Shown: positions 32,312 through 44,613 of the stretch, piece after piece
How the letters are laid out: each line of letters begins with the position of its first letter
Position numbering within the stretch: the first letter of the stretch is position 1
Origin: Burkholderiaceae bacterium
GTDB taxonomy: Bacteria; Pseudomonadota; Gammaproteobacteria; Burkholderiales; Burkholderiaceae_A
Direction: 5' to 3'
NCBI GenBank assembly: GCA_018402635.1
Contig: JAGYIP010000008.1
Coordinates: forward strand, 372,001-436,000
Length of the DNA stretch: 64,000 nucleotides
Position numbers and translations under genes: made by a program
The notes under the pieces: generated by a model
Databases searched by the model: none
What the model was told of the DNA's origin: nothing
The model's input: the letters and a program-made list of their open reading frames with translations, nothing else

Positions 32312-32887
32312 ATGCGCTGTCCCGCCTGCGGCTCGCCTGACACCCAGGTCACCGACACCCGTTTGTTTGACGATGGGCTTGAGATTCGCAGGCGACGGCG
32401 CTGCCTGGCCTGTGAGCGTCGGTTCAAGACGCTTGAGAAAATCGAGCTCTCGCTGCCTTCGGTTGTCAAGAAGGACGGCTCGCGTTGCGATTTCGATTCC
32501 GCAAAGCTGCGCGCAAGCATGGCCCTTGCCCTGCGCAAAAGGCCTGTGGCCTACGACATTGTTGAGCAGGCGGTGCGTTTAATTGAGGAGCAGCTTGCGG
32601 CCAGTGGCGAGCGCGAGGTAACAAGCCAGTTTCTTGGTGAGCTTGTCATGAAGGCTCTTAGGCGGCTCGACAAGGTGGCCTACGTCAGGTTTGCCTCGGT
32701 CTACCGAAGCTTCGAGGACGTCTCTGAGTTCCAGGCCATTCTTGCCGAGGTTGGCCCGCGCGTGCGGCGGCCGGCCGGCAGCCTGCGCACCAAGGCCTCT
32801 TCTGCGCCAAGCCCAAGCTCTGCCCCTGCGGGCAAGGCAAAGGCAGCCCAGGCAACCCCATCGAAGCGAATTCGCCGTGTTCAGTGA
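32312..32887 (+). CDS. nrdR: Transcriptional repressor NrdR
   Basis: [45 protein letters not shown] plus ATP-cone. Confidence 0.96.
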   Translation: MRCPACGSPDTQVTDTRLFDDGLEIRRRRRCLACERRFKTLEKIELSLPSVVKKDGSRCDFDSAKLRASMALALRKRPVAYDIVEQAVRLIEEQLAASGEREVTSQFLGELVMKALRRLDKVAYVRFASVYRSFEDVSEFQAILAEVGPRVRRPAGSLRTKASSAPSPSSAPAGKAKAAQATPSKRIRRVQ

Positions 32888-34007
32888 GACCGACGTCGAC
32901 TTCATGCAAAAGGCCATCAGCCTTGCCGAGCATGGGCTCTTTACAACCACCCCCAACCCCCGCGTGGGCTGCCTTATGGTTCGTGATGGCAAGGTGGTGG
33001 GGCAGGGCTGGCATGAACGCGCGGGTGAGGCCCATGCCGAGGTGGTTGCTCTACGACAGGCTGGCAGCCGGGCGCGTGGGGCGACCGCCTTCATCACTCT
33101 TGAGCCCTGCAACCATATTGGAAAAACGGGCCCCTGCGCAGAGGCTCTTATTCAGGCAGGCGTGCGTGCCGTGGTTGCGGCCATGGAAGATCCCAACCCC
33201 ATCGTTGCAGGCAAGGGCCTTGCCCGACTCCGAGAGGCGGGCCTTGATGTTCGTTGTGGCCTTTTGGCCGAGAAGGCGGCTGCCTTAAACCCCGGCTTTA
33301 TTCTTCGCATGACAAAAGGCAGGCCCTGGGTGCGGGCAAAAATGGCCTGTTCCATGGATGGTCGTGTTGCCCTTGCCAACGGGGTAAGCCAGTGGATTAC
33401 CTCCCCCGAGGCGCGGGCGGACGGGCATGCCTTTCGCGCCCGCTCCTGCCTTGTTGTCACTGGCGTGGGCACGGTTCTGCAGGACGATCCCCTTTTGAAT
33501 GTGCGTTACGTGGACACCCCTCGGCAGCCTCATCGACTGGTGGTCGACCCAAGGCTCATGGCCGACCCCGATGCCCGATTCTTTCGTGAGCCCAAGGCCA
33601 TGGTGGCGACCACCGCCGATCTTGATAATCCCATCCACCGAGAAGGCATCGATCGGCTTGCGGCAAGAGGCGTTGAACTTATTTCAGTGGCCTCGCAGTC
33701 CGGCAGACCCGGTGAACGCCTTGCCCTGCACGATTTGTTAAGGCAGCTTGCCGACCGTGGCATGAACGAGATTCATCTTGAGGCGGGTCCTGCCCTGGTG
33801 GGTGGCTTTTGGTCTGAAGGGGTCATCGACGAATGGCTGGTCTACATGGCCCCGGTTTTTCTGGGGCAGGGCATGCCACCTGTGAGCGGGATGCCCGAGC
33901 TTGGCTCAGTGGAGGCTGCGCCTCGATGGCGCCTTATTGGCCAAGACCTAGTGGGCGACGGGCTGCGTATTCGGCTTGTTAAGCCCCATCCGGTGGCGCC
34001 CCAATAA
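32877..34007 (+). CDS. ribD: Bifunctional diaminohydroxyphosphoribosylaminopyrimidine deaminase/reductase
   Basis: [60 protein letters not shown] start at 32877 (or ATG at 32904) overlapping nrdR. Confidence 0.93.
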   Translation: MFSETDVDFMQKAISLAEHGLFTTTPNPRVGCLMVRDGKVVGQGWHERAGEAHAEVVALRQAGSRARGATAFITLEPCNHIGKTGPCAEALIQAGVRAVVAAMEDPNPIVAGKGLARLREAGLDVRCGLLAEKAAALNPGFILRMTKGRPWVRAKMACSMDGRVALANGVSQWITSPEARADGHAFRARSCLVVTGVGTVLQDDPLLNVRYVDTPRQPHRLVVDPRLMADPDARFFREPKAMVATTADLDNPIHREGIDRLAARGVELISVASQSGRPGERLALHDLLRQLADRGMNEIHLEAGPALVGGFWSEGVIDEWLVYMAPVFLGQGMPPVSGMPELGSVEAAPRWRLIGQDLVGDGLRIRLVKPHPVAPQ

Positions 34008-34026
34008 CTCATTACACTCTAGGGCT

Positions 34027-34758
34027 ATGTTTACTGGGATTGTTCAGGCCATTGGGCGCATTGAAGGGGTTATGTCTCAGTCCCGGGTCTTGTCGCAGCA
34101 GGCCAGTCCATACTCCGATGCGCAGGGCCTTCGTGTTCATCTTCTCTGGGGCGATCTTGATTCAAGCGACATTGCCGAAGGCGATTCCATTTCGGTCAAC
34201 GGTGCCTGCATGACGGTTCTATCACCCACCGACCAGGGCTGCTTTTTTGACATCTCACGGGAGAGCCTTAACCGCACCGTGGGTCTTGATCAGCCCGGCC
34301 CCGTGCATCTTGAGAAGGCGCTCCGTGCCAACGACCGCCTCGGTGGGCACATTGTCTCAGGCCATGTCGATGGCACAGCGCGTGTCACTGGACTGCGTTC
34401 GCGCGACGAATCAAACGAGCTGCTGCTTGAGGTTCCCCCAAGCCTTGCCATGTTTATTACTGAAAAAGGCTCAGTCTCGGTCCATGGTGTGAGCCTTACG
34501 GTTAACGCGGTGACAGACCGCGATGGGCAGACCGAAATGAGCATCAACCTTATTCCGCATACATGGAAGAAGACCCTGTTTTCTCAGCTTGGGGTTGGCG
34601 ATCGGCTTAACCTTGAGGTGGACCCCATCGCACGGCAGGTGGCTCGTGTGCTTGAGTCCATGGTTGCCGGTGGGCGTTGGCCGATGGCGCTCGGCCAAGC
34701 CGCGGGCCCTGCCGCAGCCCTTGGTTCCGACATGTCTGCACAAGGCCCTCGAGCATGA
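34027..34758 (+). CDS. ribE: Riboflavin synthase alpha subunit
   Basis: MFTGIVQAIGRIEG, SVNGACMTVL, GGHIVSGHVDGTARV duplicated lumazine-binding repeats. Confidence 0.95.
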   Translation: MFTGIVQAIGRIEGVMSQSRVLSQQASPYSDAQGLRVHLLWGDLDSSDIAEGDSISVNGACMTVLSPTDQGCFFDISRESLNRTVGLDQPGPVHLEKALRANDRLGGHIVSGHVDGTARVTGLRSRDESNELLLEVPPSLAMFITEKGSVSVHGVSLTVNAVTDRDGQTEMSINLIPHTWKKTLFSQLGVGDRLNLEVDPIARQVARVLESMVAGGRWPMALGQAAGPAAALGSDMSAQGPRA

Positions 34759-35888
34759 CCGAGCACGATCTTCTAGAAATGGCCTCTTCCGAGCAGCTTA
34801 TTGAGGCCATTGGTCAGGGCAAGATGGTTGTTCTTGTTGATGACGAAGACCGCGAGAACGAGGGCGACCTGGTGATGGCCGCCGATGCCGTGACACCGCA
34901 GGCCATCAACTTTATGGCGCGCTACGGCCGAGGGTTGATTTGCCTTACCCTCACCCAAGACCGTTGCCGTCAGCTGAATCTGCCGCTGATGGTGAACCAG
35001 AACAGGTCCTCGCACGGCACAGCCTTTACGCTTTCCATTGAGGCAGCCATAGGCGTGACCACGGGCATTAGTGCGGCCGACCGAGCGCGCACCATCCAGG
35101 CGGCCGTTGCCCCCGATGCCCGACCCGACGATCTGGTTCAGCCAGGCCATATTTTCCCCCTTATGGCCCAGGCCGGGGGCGTGCTGACTCGCGCTGGCCA
35201 TACCGAGGCGGGCTGCGACCTGGCGGCACTGGCGGGCCGCAGTCCGTCGGCCGTCATCTGTGAAATTCTGAACGACGACGGCTCCATGGCACGACTGCCC
35301 GACCTGGTTCAGTTTGCAAAAACCCATCAGCTCATGCTGGGCTCCATTGCCAACCTCATTGAGCACCGCAGTTCCCACGAGAGCCTTGTGGAAGAAATTG
35401 CCGACCGTGCCATTACGCTTCAGGGCAAGCCCTGGCGACTGGTGGCCTTTACCGATAAGGCCAGTGGTCAGCCCCATATGGCCCTTATTTTTGGAAAGCC
35501 CGAACCAAACCACGAGACCCTGGCGCGGGTCCATGAACCGGCCAGTCTGCTTGACTGGATTGATAGCAAAAACCCAAATCACAGCTGGCCCATTCCTGCA
35601 GCGCTTGCGGCCATTGAGTCGGCAGGCTGCGGCGTTCTTGTTCTGCTGAACACGGCACCTTCGGTCCAGACCGTTCTTGCCCAGATGCATGGCCAGTCCA
35701 TCTCGGCGGTGCCACCCTCGCCGGTCTCAAGTCAGTCCCTTCGAAGCTACGGCCTTGGTGCGGCCATACTTCGTCATGTTGGGGTTGGAAAAATGCGCCT
35801 GCTTGCCCGACCCCGTAAGATGCCAAGCATGGCAGGCTTCGGCCTCGAGGTAACGGGCTACCAGCCCGAGGCGGGCCTCAACGACTAA
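34755..35888 (+). CDS. ribBA: 3,4-dihydroxy-2-butanone-4-phosphate synthase / GTP cyclohydrolase II-like
   Basis: [40 protein letters not shown]-like motif, [33 protein letters not shown]-terminal RibA-like region. Confidence 0.92.
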   Translation: MTEHDLLEMASSEQLIEAIGQGKMVVLVDDEDRENEGDLVMAADAVTPQAINFMARYGRGLICLTLTQDRCRQLNLPLMVNQNRSSHGTAFTLSIEAAIGVTTGISAADRARTIQAAVAPDARPDDLVQPGHIFPLMAQAGGVLTRAGHTEAGCDLAALAGRSPSAVICEILNDDGSMARLPDLVQFAKTHQLMLGSIANLIEHRSSHESLVEEIADRAITLQGKPWRLVAFTDKASGQPHMALIFGKPEPNHETLARVHEPASLLDWIDSKNPNHSWPIPAALAAIESAGCGVLVLLNTAPSVQTVLAQMHGQSISAVPPSPVSSQSLRSYGLGAAILRHVGVGKMRLLARPRKMPSMAGFGLEVTGYQPEAGLND

Positions 35889-35934
35889 TCGCGCATGCCT
35901 TTTCTCACTCTGCTTAACTTGAAAGACCTGCACT

Positions 35935-36429
35935 ATGACAAGCGCCTATCGTATTGATCCCGAGCTCAATGGCGAAGGGCTGCGCATCGGGCTTGTCGTG
36001 GCTCGGTTCAATCCCTCCATTACCAAGACGCTCGAGACATCGTGCCTTCGCGGGCTTAACGAGGCGGGTGTTGCAGGCACTGACATCACCGTGGTCTCGG
36101 TTCCGGGAGCCCTTGAGATTCCCTTGGCCTTGGCTCAGCTTGCCGAGACGGGGCAGTTCGACGGGCTGGTTGCACTCGGTGCTGTCATTCGCGGAGAGAC
36201 CTACCACTTTGAGCTTGTGAGTGATCAGTCGGCAGCCGGTATTCAAAGGGTCTCGCTCGACTTTCGTATTCCCATTGCCAATGGGGTTCTTACCACCAAC
36301 ACCGACGAGCAGGCCGAGGAACGCGCTGACATCAAAGGCCACGAGGCAGGCCTTGTTGCCGTTGAAATGGCCAACCTCATGCTTGCCATCGATGACGAGG
36401 TTGCTGCGGACGACGACGATGCGGCCTGA
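35935..36429 (+). CDS. ribH: 6,7-dimethyl-8-ribityllumazine synthase
   Basis: [89 protein letters not shown]. Confidence 0.95.
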   Translation: MTSAYRIDPELNGEGLRIGLVVARFNPSITKTLETSCLRGLNEAGVAGTDITVVSVPGALEIPLALAQLAETGQFDGLVALGAVIRGETYHFELVSDQSAAGIQRVSLDFRIPIANGVLTTNTDEQAEERADIKGHEAGLVAVEMANLMLAIDDEVAADDDDAA

Positions 36430-36853
36430 CTCACGCAGTCGAAGTGCCCGCCGTCTCTCAAGGCTTTTATCGGTTCAGGCGCTCTACCAGTGGCTCCTAG
36501 CCCAGCAGCCGCTTGACGAAATTGAGGCCTTCGTTGTCACCGAGTCTGAAGAAGGCAAGGGGGCGGACATGGAGTACTTCAAGGACTGCTTTTTTGGTGC
36601 GGTAAGCCATGTTGAGTCCTTGCGCGAGTCCATAACAAAGGTCATGGACCGACCGCTTGTCGAGCTGTCGCCCGTTGAGCATGCCATTTTGCTGCTTAGC
36701 GTCTACGAGCTCTGCCATCACCCTGAGGTGCCCTACCGGGTTGTTATTAACGAGGCCATTGAGCTTGCCAAATCGCTTGGGGGCAATGAAGGCCATCGCT
36801 ACATCAACGGCGTTCTCGATCGACTCGCACCCGAGCTTAGGCCTCATGGATGA
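36419..36853 (+). CDS. nusB: Transcription antitermination factor NusB
   Basis: [26 protein letters not shown]...[37 protein letters not shown]; overlaps ribH. Confidence 0.93.
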   Translation: MRPDSRSRSARRLSRLLSVQALYQWLLAQQPLDEIEAFVVTESEEGKGADMEYFKDCFFGAVSHVESLRESITKVMDRPLVELSPVEHAILLLSVYELCHHPEVPYRVVINEAIELAKSLGGNEGHRYINGVLDRLAPELRPHG

Positions 36854-37916
36854 ATTCGGTCTTATACAAGTCTATTTCGCAGGCGCGCCTGCGGCCCAGC
36901 AGGGCTGTGGCCTAGACCATAGGCAGGCGCTTGGTATTGGGGATGATGCCGCGGTGCTTGCCCCAATACCGCAGGGCCAGCAGCTTGTCGTGACCACCGA
37001 CTCCTTGGTTGAGAACCGGCACTACCTCGCTGATGTCGATCCAACGGCCCTTGGCCATAAGGCTTTAGCTGTCAGTCTTTCCGACCTTGCCGCTATGGGC
37101 GCAAAGCCCTGGGCCTTCACACTTAATCTCCACCTGCGCGGCATTCGCAAGCCTTGGCTTGAGGCCTTTTCCAAAGGCCTCAATGCACTTGCCCTTGAGC
37201 ATGGCATGAGCCTTGTGGGGGGTGACACGGTGAGTGTTCAGGCCGAAGAGGCCGTGGTGGTAACTGCCATGGGCCTTGTGCCCCTGGGGCAGGCGCTTTT
37301 GCGCGATGGTCTGCAGCCCGGTGATGAACTCTGGGTATCGGGAAGCCTTGGGGATGGGGTGTATGCCCTCAAGCACAAGCCCCGCGCGAAGAAGCTTCTC
37401 TGGCCGCAGCCCAGACTGGCTCTGGGCCAAGCGCTTCGTGAACAGCAGCTTGCCCATGCGGCTATTGATATTTCCGATGGGCTTGCAAGCGAGCTTGGGC
37501 ATCTGCTTGAGCGCTCTCAGGCTCGGGCCCGGGGCACCGGGCTGACAGCCCATGTCCATCTTCAATCCCTTAGCCAGTGCCTAGGCCCAGAACTGCAGGC
37601 GGCCGTCAACCGAAACGAGCTCGACCTTCAGCAGGCCTGCCTTTTGGCGGCGCGCAGCGGTGATGAATACGAACTTCTTTTTGCCGCGCCCCTTGCCGCA
37701 AGGCCCGCCATTGAGGCTCTTGCCTTGCAACTCGATCTTAGGCTCACCCCAATTGGCAGAGTGGACCTTACGAACGCCTGCCCGACGGGTCAGCCCGCGT
37801 CCAACGACATGGCCCAGAGTCGATGGTATGGGCTCGATGGCCACCCCCTTTCTTTGAGCCAGGATGCGCTTGCGGGGTTTAATCACTTTCAACCGCCAGC
37901 TGGCCAAGAGACCTAA
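36846..37916 (+). CDS. thiL: Thiamine-monophosphate kinase
   Basis: [12 protein letters not shown]...GIGDDAAVL, TTDSLVENRHYL, GHKALAVSLSDLAAMGAKP. Confidence 0.93.
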   Translation: MDEFGLIQVYFAGAPAAQQGCGLDHRQALGIGDDAAVLAPIPQGQQLVVTTDSLVENRHYLADVDPTALGHKALAVSLSDLAAMGAKPWAFTLNLHLRGIRKPWLEAFSKGLNALALEHGMSLVGGDTVSVQAEEAVVVTAMGLVPLGQALLRDGLQPGDELWVSGSLGDGVYALKHKPRAKKLLWPQPRLALGQALREQQLAHAAIDISDGLASELGHLLERSQARARGTGLTAHVHLQSLSQCLGPELQAAVNRNELDLQQACLLAARSGDEYELLFAAPLAARPAIEALALQLDLRLTPIGRVDLTNACPTGQPASNDMAQSRWYGLDGHPLSLSQDALAGFNHFQPPAGQET

Positions 37917-38491
37917 TGCAATTGGATCAACCAGAGACCGGGTCGTCATCGCCCCCCATGCCGCAGGCCATCTTCCTGCGGCATCCCGCCCACTTTCTTG
38001 CGCTTGGGGCAGGCTCTGGGCTCTCGCCCGTGGGCCCGGGAACCGCGGGCACCCTCTGGGCCTGGGGCAGTTTTTTGGTGCTCGAGCAGCTCTTTTCCAC
38101 CACGGCGCTCTGGCTTTTGTTGCTCATCACCTTCCCGATTGCGGTCTGGGCCTGCACGCGCACAACCCAGGCGCTGGGAGCTGAGGACCATTCGAGTATC
38201 GTCATTGACGAGATCTGGGCCTTTTGGCTCGTTCTGCTTGTGCTTCCCCGCGACCTCGCAACGGACAGTGTCCTTGGCCCTTCAGGCCTTGCTGTTCCTC
38301 CCAACGATTGGGTTTTAACGGCGCTTGCCTTTTTTCTGTTCCGATTCTTTGACATTCTGAAGCCTCCTCCGGTGGGCTGGCTCGATCGCAGGCTAAAGGG
38401 CGGCTTGGGGGTCATGGCCGATGACCTTGCGGCCGCGGGTCTCACCCTGCTTGTGATTGCCATCCTGGTGCGCATCGGGGTTCTTGTGTGA
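37916..38491 (+). CDS. pgpA: Phosphatidylglycerophosphatase A (start may be ATG at 37958)
   Basis: GLSPVGPGTAGTLWAWG, SSIVIDEIWAFWL, FFDILKPPPVGWLDRRLKGGLGVMADDLAAAG. Confidence 0.92.
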   Translation: MQLDQPETGSSSPPMPQAIFLRHPAHFLALGAGSGLSPVGPGTAGTLWAWGSFLVLEQLFSTTALWLLLLITFPIAVWACTRTTQALGAEDHSSIVIDEIWAFWLVLLVLPRDLATDSVLGPSGLAVPPNDWVLTALAFFLFRFFDILKPPPVGWLDRRLKGGLGVMADDLAAAGLTLLVIAILVRIGVLV

Positions 38492-38567
38492 CTCAGCCCA
38501 TGCCGCCCGTGCCGCCCATGCAGCCGATGCCCCCAGGCCTGCGCCATGGGCCTTTCACGAGGGCGCA

Positions 38568-39128
38568 GTGAATCTGCTTGGCCTGTCCTTGGGATGGGCG
38601 GCCCAGCGCTCAGGGGCTCGAATTGCCCTTGCGGAATCCTGCACCGGTGGGCTTGCATCAAGCTGGCTTACCCGCATTGCGGGCTCAAGCCAATGGTTTG
38701 AAGGTGGCGTGGTGAGCTATTCCAACGCCGTGAAGATGCATCAACTGCGGGTGCCTGCCGCGTTTCTACAGGCCCATGGGGCGGTGAGCGAGCCCGTGGC
38801 CCGCGCCATGGCCGAAGGCCTAGGCCAGCTGGCGGGCCCTTTGGCCAACGGGCTGTCTTTAAATGCCCCTTTTTCCTCGGGGCCCTTGCTAACCGCCGCA
38901 ATTACCGGGGTTGCAGGGCCAACGGGGGGGTCCAAGGAAAAGCCTGTGGGCCTGGTCTGGTTTGCCTGGGCCGAGTTCGATAGGCAGCAGCCCCAAGGCC
39001 TGCCCAGGCAGACCTGGTCGAGCTGCCAGCGGTTTGCCGGTGGCCGAGAGGCCATTCAACAACAGGCCGCCTGGTATGCCCTGGCGGGCCTCCTCGGCCA
39101 TTTTCTCGCAAGACCGGCGACGCCCTAA
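38568..39128 (+). CDS. pncC: CinA C-terminal domain nicotinamide-nucleotide amidohydrolase (start uncertain)
   Basis: ARIALAESCTGGLASSWLTRIAGSSQWFEGGVVSYSNAVKM...TAAITGVAGPTGGSKEKPVGLVWFAWA; GTG candidate start. Confidence 0.88.
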   Translation: MNLLGLSLGWAAQRSGARIALAESCTGGLASSWLTRIAGSSQWFEGGVVSYSNAVKMHQLRVPAAFLQAHGAVSEPVARAMAEGLGQLAGPLANGLSLNAPFSSGPLLTAAITGVAGPTGGSKEKPVGLVWFAWAEFDRQQPQGLPRQTWSSCQRFAGGREAIQQQAAWYALAGLLGHFLARPATP

Positions 39129-39154
39129 AAAATTACCATCAAAACCCACTTGAA

Positions 39155-39174
39155 TACTGACTTTTTATACAGTA
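39155..39174. promoter_or_regulatory. LexA/SOS box upstream of recA
   Basis: TACTGACTTTTTATACAGTA = TACTG-N10-CAGTA palindrome, 40 bp upstream of the recA ATG. Confidence 0.9.
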
Positions 39175-39213
39175 TTGTACGTCTCAACCTGACTCGCTTT
39201 CTGAAAGGACACC

Positions 39214-40359
39214 ATGGACGATCTTCAAACCAAAAACCGCGCTGAAAAAGCCAAGGCACTTGCTGCCGCCATTGCCCAAATTGAAAAACAGTTCGGCAAA
39301 GGCTCCATTATGAAAATGGGCGAAAACGAGGTCGCGCCCGACATTCAAACCGTCTCTACAGGCTCACTTGGTCTCGACATCGCCCTGGGCGTTGGGGGCC
39401 TGCCGCGCGGCCGTGTGGTTGAAATCTATGGGCCCGAGTCCTCCGGTAAAACCACGCTCACCCTTCAGGTCATTGCCGAAATGCAAAAGCTTGGCGGGGT
39501 CTGCGCCTTTGTCGATGCCGAGCATGCGCTCGACAGCCAGTACGCGCAAAAGCTGGGTGTCAACCTTACCGAGCTCCTCATTTCTCAGCCCGACACCGGC
39601 GAGCAGGCGCTCGAAATTGTAGATGCCTTGGTGCGTTCGGGTTCGGTCGAACTCGTGGTCATCGACTCGGTGGCAGCCCTTACCCCACGCGCCGAAATTG
39701 AGGGCGACATGGGCGACTCTCTGCCGGGCCTTCAGGCGCGTCTCATGTCTCAGGCGCTTCGCAAGCTCACGGGCACTATTAATCGCACCAACACCCTCGT
39801 TATTTTCATTAATCAAATTCGCATGAAAATCGGGGTCATGTTTGGCAGCCCCGAGACCACCACAGGGGGTAATGCCCTTAAGTTTTATTCCTCGGTTCGG
39901 CTCGATATCCGCCGGGTGGGTTCGCTGAAAAAAGGCGATGAAGTCATTGGCTCTGAAACACGCGTTAAGGTGGTTAAGAACAAGGTGGCGCCGCCCTTTA
40001 GGCAGGCCGAGTTCGATATTCTTTATGGCGAAGGCATCTCGCGCGAGGGTGAAATTGTCGATCTTGGCGTGGAGTGCAACCTGGTTGAAAAGTCGGGCGC
40101 TTGGTACAGCTACAACGGCGAAAAAATTGGCCAAGGAAAAGACAACTCGCGTGAGTTCCTTCGACAGAATCCGGCGATCGCCGTTGAAATCGAAAACAAG
40201 GTTCGCGCGCACTATGGGGTTGCAGAGCTTGCACCGCCAACGCTAAAAGTGGTCAGCGCAGCCACCGACGACCCCGCTGACATCACCCCGGCCACTGAAA
40301 AGCCGGCTCGTCGTGGCCGTGACACCTCCAAAGACGGCTCACGTGCCGAGGCCGCCTAG
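39214..40359 (+). CDS. recA: Recombinase RecA
   Basis: [50 protein letters not shown]. Confidence 0.99.
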   Translation: MDDLQTKNRAEKAKALAAAIAQIEKQFGKGSIMKMGENEVAPDIQTVSTGSLGLDIALGVGGLPRGRVVEIYGPESSGKTTLTLQVIAEMQKLGGVCAFVDAEHALDSQYAQKLGVNLTELLISQPDTGEQALEIVDALVRSGSVELVVIDSVAALTPRAEIEGDMGDSLPGLQARLMSQALRKLTGTINRTNTLVIFINQIRMKIGVMFGSPETTTGGNALKFYSSVRLDIRRVGSLKKGDEVIGSETRVKVVKNKVAPPFRQAEFDILYGEGISREGEIVDLGVECNLVEKSGAWYSYNGEKIGQGKDNSREFLRQNPAIAVEIENKVRAHYGVAELAPPTLKVVSAATDDPADITPATEKPARRGRDTSKDGSRAEAA

Positions 40360-40824
40360 GTCTGCAGCACCCGTTTCTCTTAAGGCTAGGGCCATAGCGG
40401 CCCTAGCTCGTAGAGACTACAGCCGCAAAGAGCTTCACAAAAAACTTGTCGGCTTTGCGCAGTCCGAGCAGGCCCTTGAAGACGTTCTAAACCTGCTCGA
40501 GGCCAAAAACCTACTTTCCAATGCTCGCTTTGCCGATGCCTTCGTTCATCAGCGCCAGGCAAGGTTTGGGCATGCACGCCTTCTTTACGAGCTCGAGCAG
40601 CACGGCCTCGACCCCGAACTCATTCAAACGCAGAAGAAGCACCTGCATGAGACCGAGAATGAACGCGCCTTTGCAGTCTGGGCAAAGAAGTTTGGCACAG
40701 CCCCCATCAACACCTACGAGAAGGCCAAACAAATTCGGTTTCTTGTTGCCCGCGGCTTCTCCCCGAGGTCTATCGCTGGCTTGAGGCTCGGCATTTCGCG
40801 CCCGCTGACAGTCCGTCATCCTAA
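40313..40824 (+). CDS. recX: Regulatory protein RecX, frameshifted near 40761-40764
   Basis: [26 protein letters not shown]...[34 protein letters not shown]...[29 protein letters not shown]. Confidence 0.85.
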
Positions 40825-40926
40825 GCTCAGAGCCACTTCCCACATCACAGTTGGCCTACCCTGCGGGCAAAGCGGGTCGTTGAAGCCCGCGTGCTACCAT
40901 TTTTAGGCTCGAGGGGAGTCAAACCA

Positions 40927-42087
40927 ATGAAAATTCACGAATACCAGGGTAAAGATATCCTGCGCCGCTACGGTGTTGCAGTGCCGCGAGGCATAGCCTG
41001 TTTTAGTATTGACGAGGCCGTTGACGCCGCAAAAACCCTGGGGGGCCCTGTATGGGTCGTCAAGGCACAAATCCACGCGGGTGGTCGTGGCAAGGGGGGT
41101 GGGGTCAAGCTTGCCAGGTCTCTTGATGAAGTGCGTAGCCATGCCAGCCAAATTCTAGGCATGCAGCTTGTCACCCACCAGACGGGCCCTGAAGGTCAAA
41201 AGGTAAGGCGCCTGCTCATTGAAGAGGGGGCCGATATTCAAAAAGAGCTCTACCTTGCTGTGGTCACCGATCGCGTGACCCAGAAGGTCTGCATCATGGG
41301 GTCTTCTGAGGGCGGCATGGATATTGAGCATGTTGCCGAGACGCAGCCCGAGAAAATCCACAAGACCTTTGTTGACCCCTTAAAGGGCTGCACAGACGCC
41401 CAGGTTGACGAGCTCTCTGCGGCCATTGGCATTCCACCCGCATCCATTGCCCAGGCACGCCAGGCCATTCAAGGCCTCTACAAGGCCTTCTGGGAGACCG
41501 ATGCCTCACTTGCAGAAATCAACCCACTCATTCTCACCGGCGATGGCAAGGTCATTGCGCTTGATGCGAAATGGAACTTTGATTCCAACGCCCTGTTTCG
41601 TCACCCGGACATTGTTGAACTTCGCGACCTCGATGAAGAGGACCCGGCAGAAATTGAAGCCAGCAAGTTTGACCTTGCCTACATTCAGCTTGACGGCAAC
41701 ATTGGCTGCCTTGTTAATGGCGCCGGCCTTGCCATGGCCACCATGGACACCATTAAGCTTTTTGGTGGCGAGCCAGCGAACTTTCTTGATGTTGGCGGTG
41801 GCGCCACCACCGAGAAGGTCACCGAGGCCTTCAAAATTATGCTTGGCAATCCCAAGGTCGAGGCCATTCTGGTGAACATCTTTGGCGGCATTATGCGTTG
41901 CGACGTCATCGCCGAGGGCGTGGTGTCGGCCTCCAAAGCCGTGGGTCTCAAGGTGCCTCTGGTGGTTCGCATGAAGGGCACCAACGAAGATCAGGGCAAG
42001 AAAATTCTGGCCGACTCAGGCCTACCCATTATTTCGGCCAACACCATGGGTGAGGCCGCCGAAAAAGTCGTGGCCGCGGCGCGCTGA
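40927..42087 (+). CDS. sucC: Succinyl-CoA ligase beta subunit
   Basis: [22 protein letters not shown]..., [35 protein letters not shown]. Confidence 0.97.
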   Translation: MKIHEYQGKDILRRYGVAVPRGIACFSIDEAVDAAKTLGGPVWVVKAQIHAGGRGKGGGVKLARSLDEVRSHASQILGMQLVTHQTGPEGQKVRRLLIEEGADIQKELYLAVVTDRVTQKVCIMGSSEGGMDIEHVAETQPEKIHKTFVDPLKGCTDAQVDELSAAIGIPPASIAQARQAIQGLYKAFWETDASLAEINPLILTGDGKVIALDAKWNFDSNALFRHPDIVELRDLDEEDPAEIEASKFDLAYIQLDGNIGCLVNGAGLAMATMDTIKLFGGEPANFLDVGGGATTEKVTEAFKIMLGNPKVEAILVNIFGGIMRCDVIAEGVVSASKAVGLKVPLVVRMKGTNEDQGKKILADSGLPIISANTMGEAAEKVVAAAR

Positions 42088-42104
42088 AAAGGGACGAAAC
42101 AACT

Positions 42105-42982
42105 ATGTCAATTCTTATTAATAAAGACACCAAAGTCATTACCCAGGGCATTACTGGCAAGACAGGTCAGTTCCATACGCGCATGTGCCGCGACTATGCC
42201 AATGGCAAAAACTGTTTCGTCGCGGGTGTGAACCCCAAGCGTGCAGGCGAAGACTTCGAGGGCATCCCCATTTACGCCTCGGTGAAAGAGGCCAAGGCCC
42301 AGACAGGTGCAACCGTCTCGGTCATCTACGTACCGCCTGCCGGTGCGGCCGAGGCCATCTGGGAGGCCGTGCAGGCCGAGCTTGATCTGGTTATTTGCAT
42401 TACCGAAGGCATTCCCGTTCGCGACATGATGCTGGTTCGCAATCAGATGAGGGCCGCCAACAGCAAAACCTTGTTGCTTGGGCCAAATTGTCCTGGCCTC
42501 ATCACGCCAGAGGAAATTAAAATTGGGATCATGCCCGGCCACATTCACCGTAAGGGGCGCATTGGCATTGTCTCAAGGTCGGGCACCCTAACCTACGAGG
42601 CAGTTGGCCAGGTCACTGAACTTGGTCTTGGCCAGTCGTCTGCCGTGGGCATTGGCGGGGACCCTGTCAATGGCATTAAACATATTGATGTCTTAAAGAT
42701 GTTTAACGACGACCCCGATACCGACGCCGTAATTATGATTGGCGAAATTGGCGGGCCTGACGAGGTGAACGCGGCTCAGTGGGCCAAAGACAACATGAAA
42801 AAGCCCATTGTTGGCTTCATTGCAGGCGTCACCGCGCCCCCCGGAAAGCGCATGGGTCATGCCGGCGCGCTTATCTCAGGGGGTGCCGATACGGCCCAGG
42901 CCAAGCTTGAAATCATGCAGGCCTGTGGAATTAAAACCACCAAAGACCCATCCGAGATGGGCAAACTTTTAAAGGGCGTTCT

Positions 42983-42986
<4 letters not shown>
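42105..42986 (+). CDS. sucD: Succinyl-CoA ligase alpha subunit
   Basis: [67 protein letters not shown]. Confidence 0.97.
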
Positions 42987-43962
<976 letters not shown>

Positions 43963-44613
43963 CTAGACATTCAAATTGAAATAGGTGCGACGCCCGCGCA
44001 GCTGAACAATCTGCTGCACCAGGGCCTCAAAGTCGTCCTCGCGGTCGATGGGGTTGAGTGCGGCTGTGTTCACGATAAGCAAGGGGGCATCCTCGTAGCG
44101 ATGAAAGAAGTCGGTATAGGCCTCGGACAACGCCCGCAGATAGTCATGGGACATGCCCTGCTCCATGGCGATACCCCGCTGCGAAATGCGGGTCACCAAC
44201 TGCTCGGCAGAGGCCTGCAGAACAATCACGAGATCGGGGGTGGGGGCCTGAGGCCTAAGCGACTCATAGATGGTCTGGTACAGGGCGAGCTCGTCGTCTG
44301 ACAAAGTAAGGCGCGCAAAGAGAGGGTCCTTCTCAAGCATAAAGTCAGACACCATGAACTCATTGAAGAGGTCACGCTGCGAGACTTCGCGCAGCTGATC
44401 AATACGTTGGAATAAAAAAAACAACTGCGTCGGAAAGGCAAAGCGGGCGCTGTCTCGGTAAAACCGCGACAAAAAAGGGTTGGCCTCGGGGGCCTCAAGC
44501 AAGGCACGATAGCCAAACCGCTCTGCAAACTTCAGTGCCAGGCTGCTCTTGCCCACCCCAATGGGCCCTTCAAAGACAATCGAGCGAAAGCGTTGGCACC
44601 AGTCGGGTCTCAT
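43963..44613 (-). CDS. Deoxynucleoside (deoxyadenosine-type) kinase
   Basis: IVFEGPIGVGKSSLALKFAERFG..., QLFFLFQRIDQL, VSDFMLEKDPLFARLTL. Confidence 0.88.
   Translation of the reverse strand: MRPDWCQRFRSIVFEGPIGVGKSSLALKFAERFGYRALLEAPEANPFLSRFYRDSARFAFPTQLFFLFQRIDQLREVSQRDLFNEFMVSDFMLEKDPLFARLTLSDDELALYQTIYESLRPQAPTPDLVIVLQASAEQLVTRISQRGIAMEQGMSHDYLRALSEAYTDFFHRYEDAPLLIVNTAALNPIDREDDFEALVQQIVQLRGRRTYFNLNV

Noticed and set aside
34773-35690. 305-aa minus ORF antisense to ribBA
   Set aside because: Shadow ORF; ribBA motifs on plus are unambiguous
38488-38567. GTG start for pncC overlapping the pgpA stop (MTQPMPPVPPMQPMPP...)
   Set aside because: That frame hits a stop after 27 codons; a GTG at 38568 in the homologous frame is preferred, though an indel in the C-rich repeat cannot be excluded
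39364-40212. 282-aa minus ORF antisense to recA
   Set aside because: Shadow ORF produced by recA codon bias
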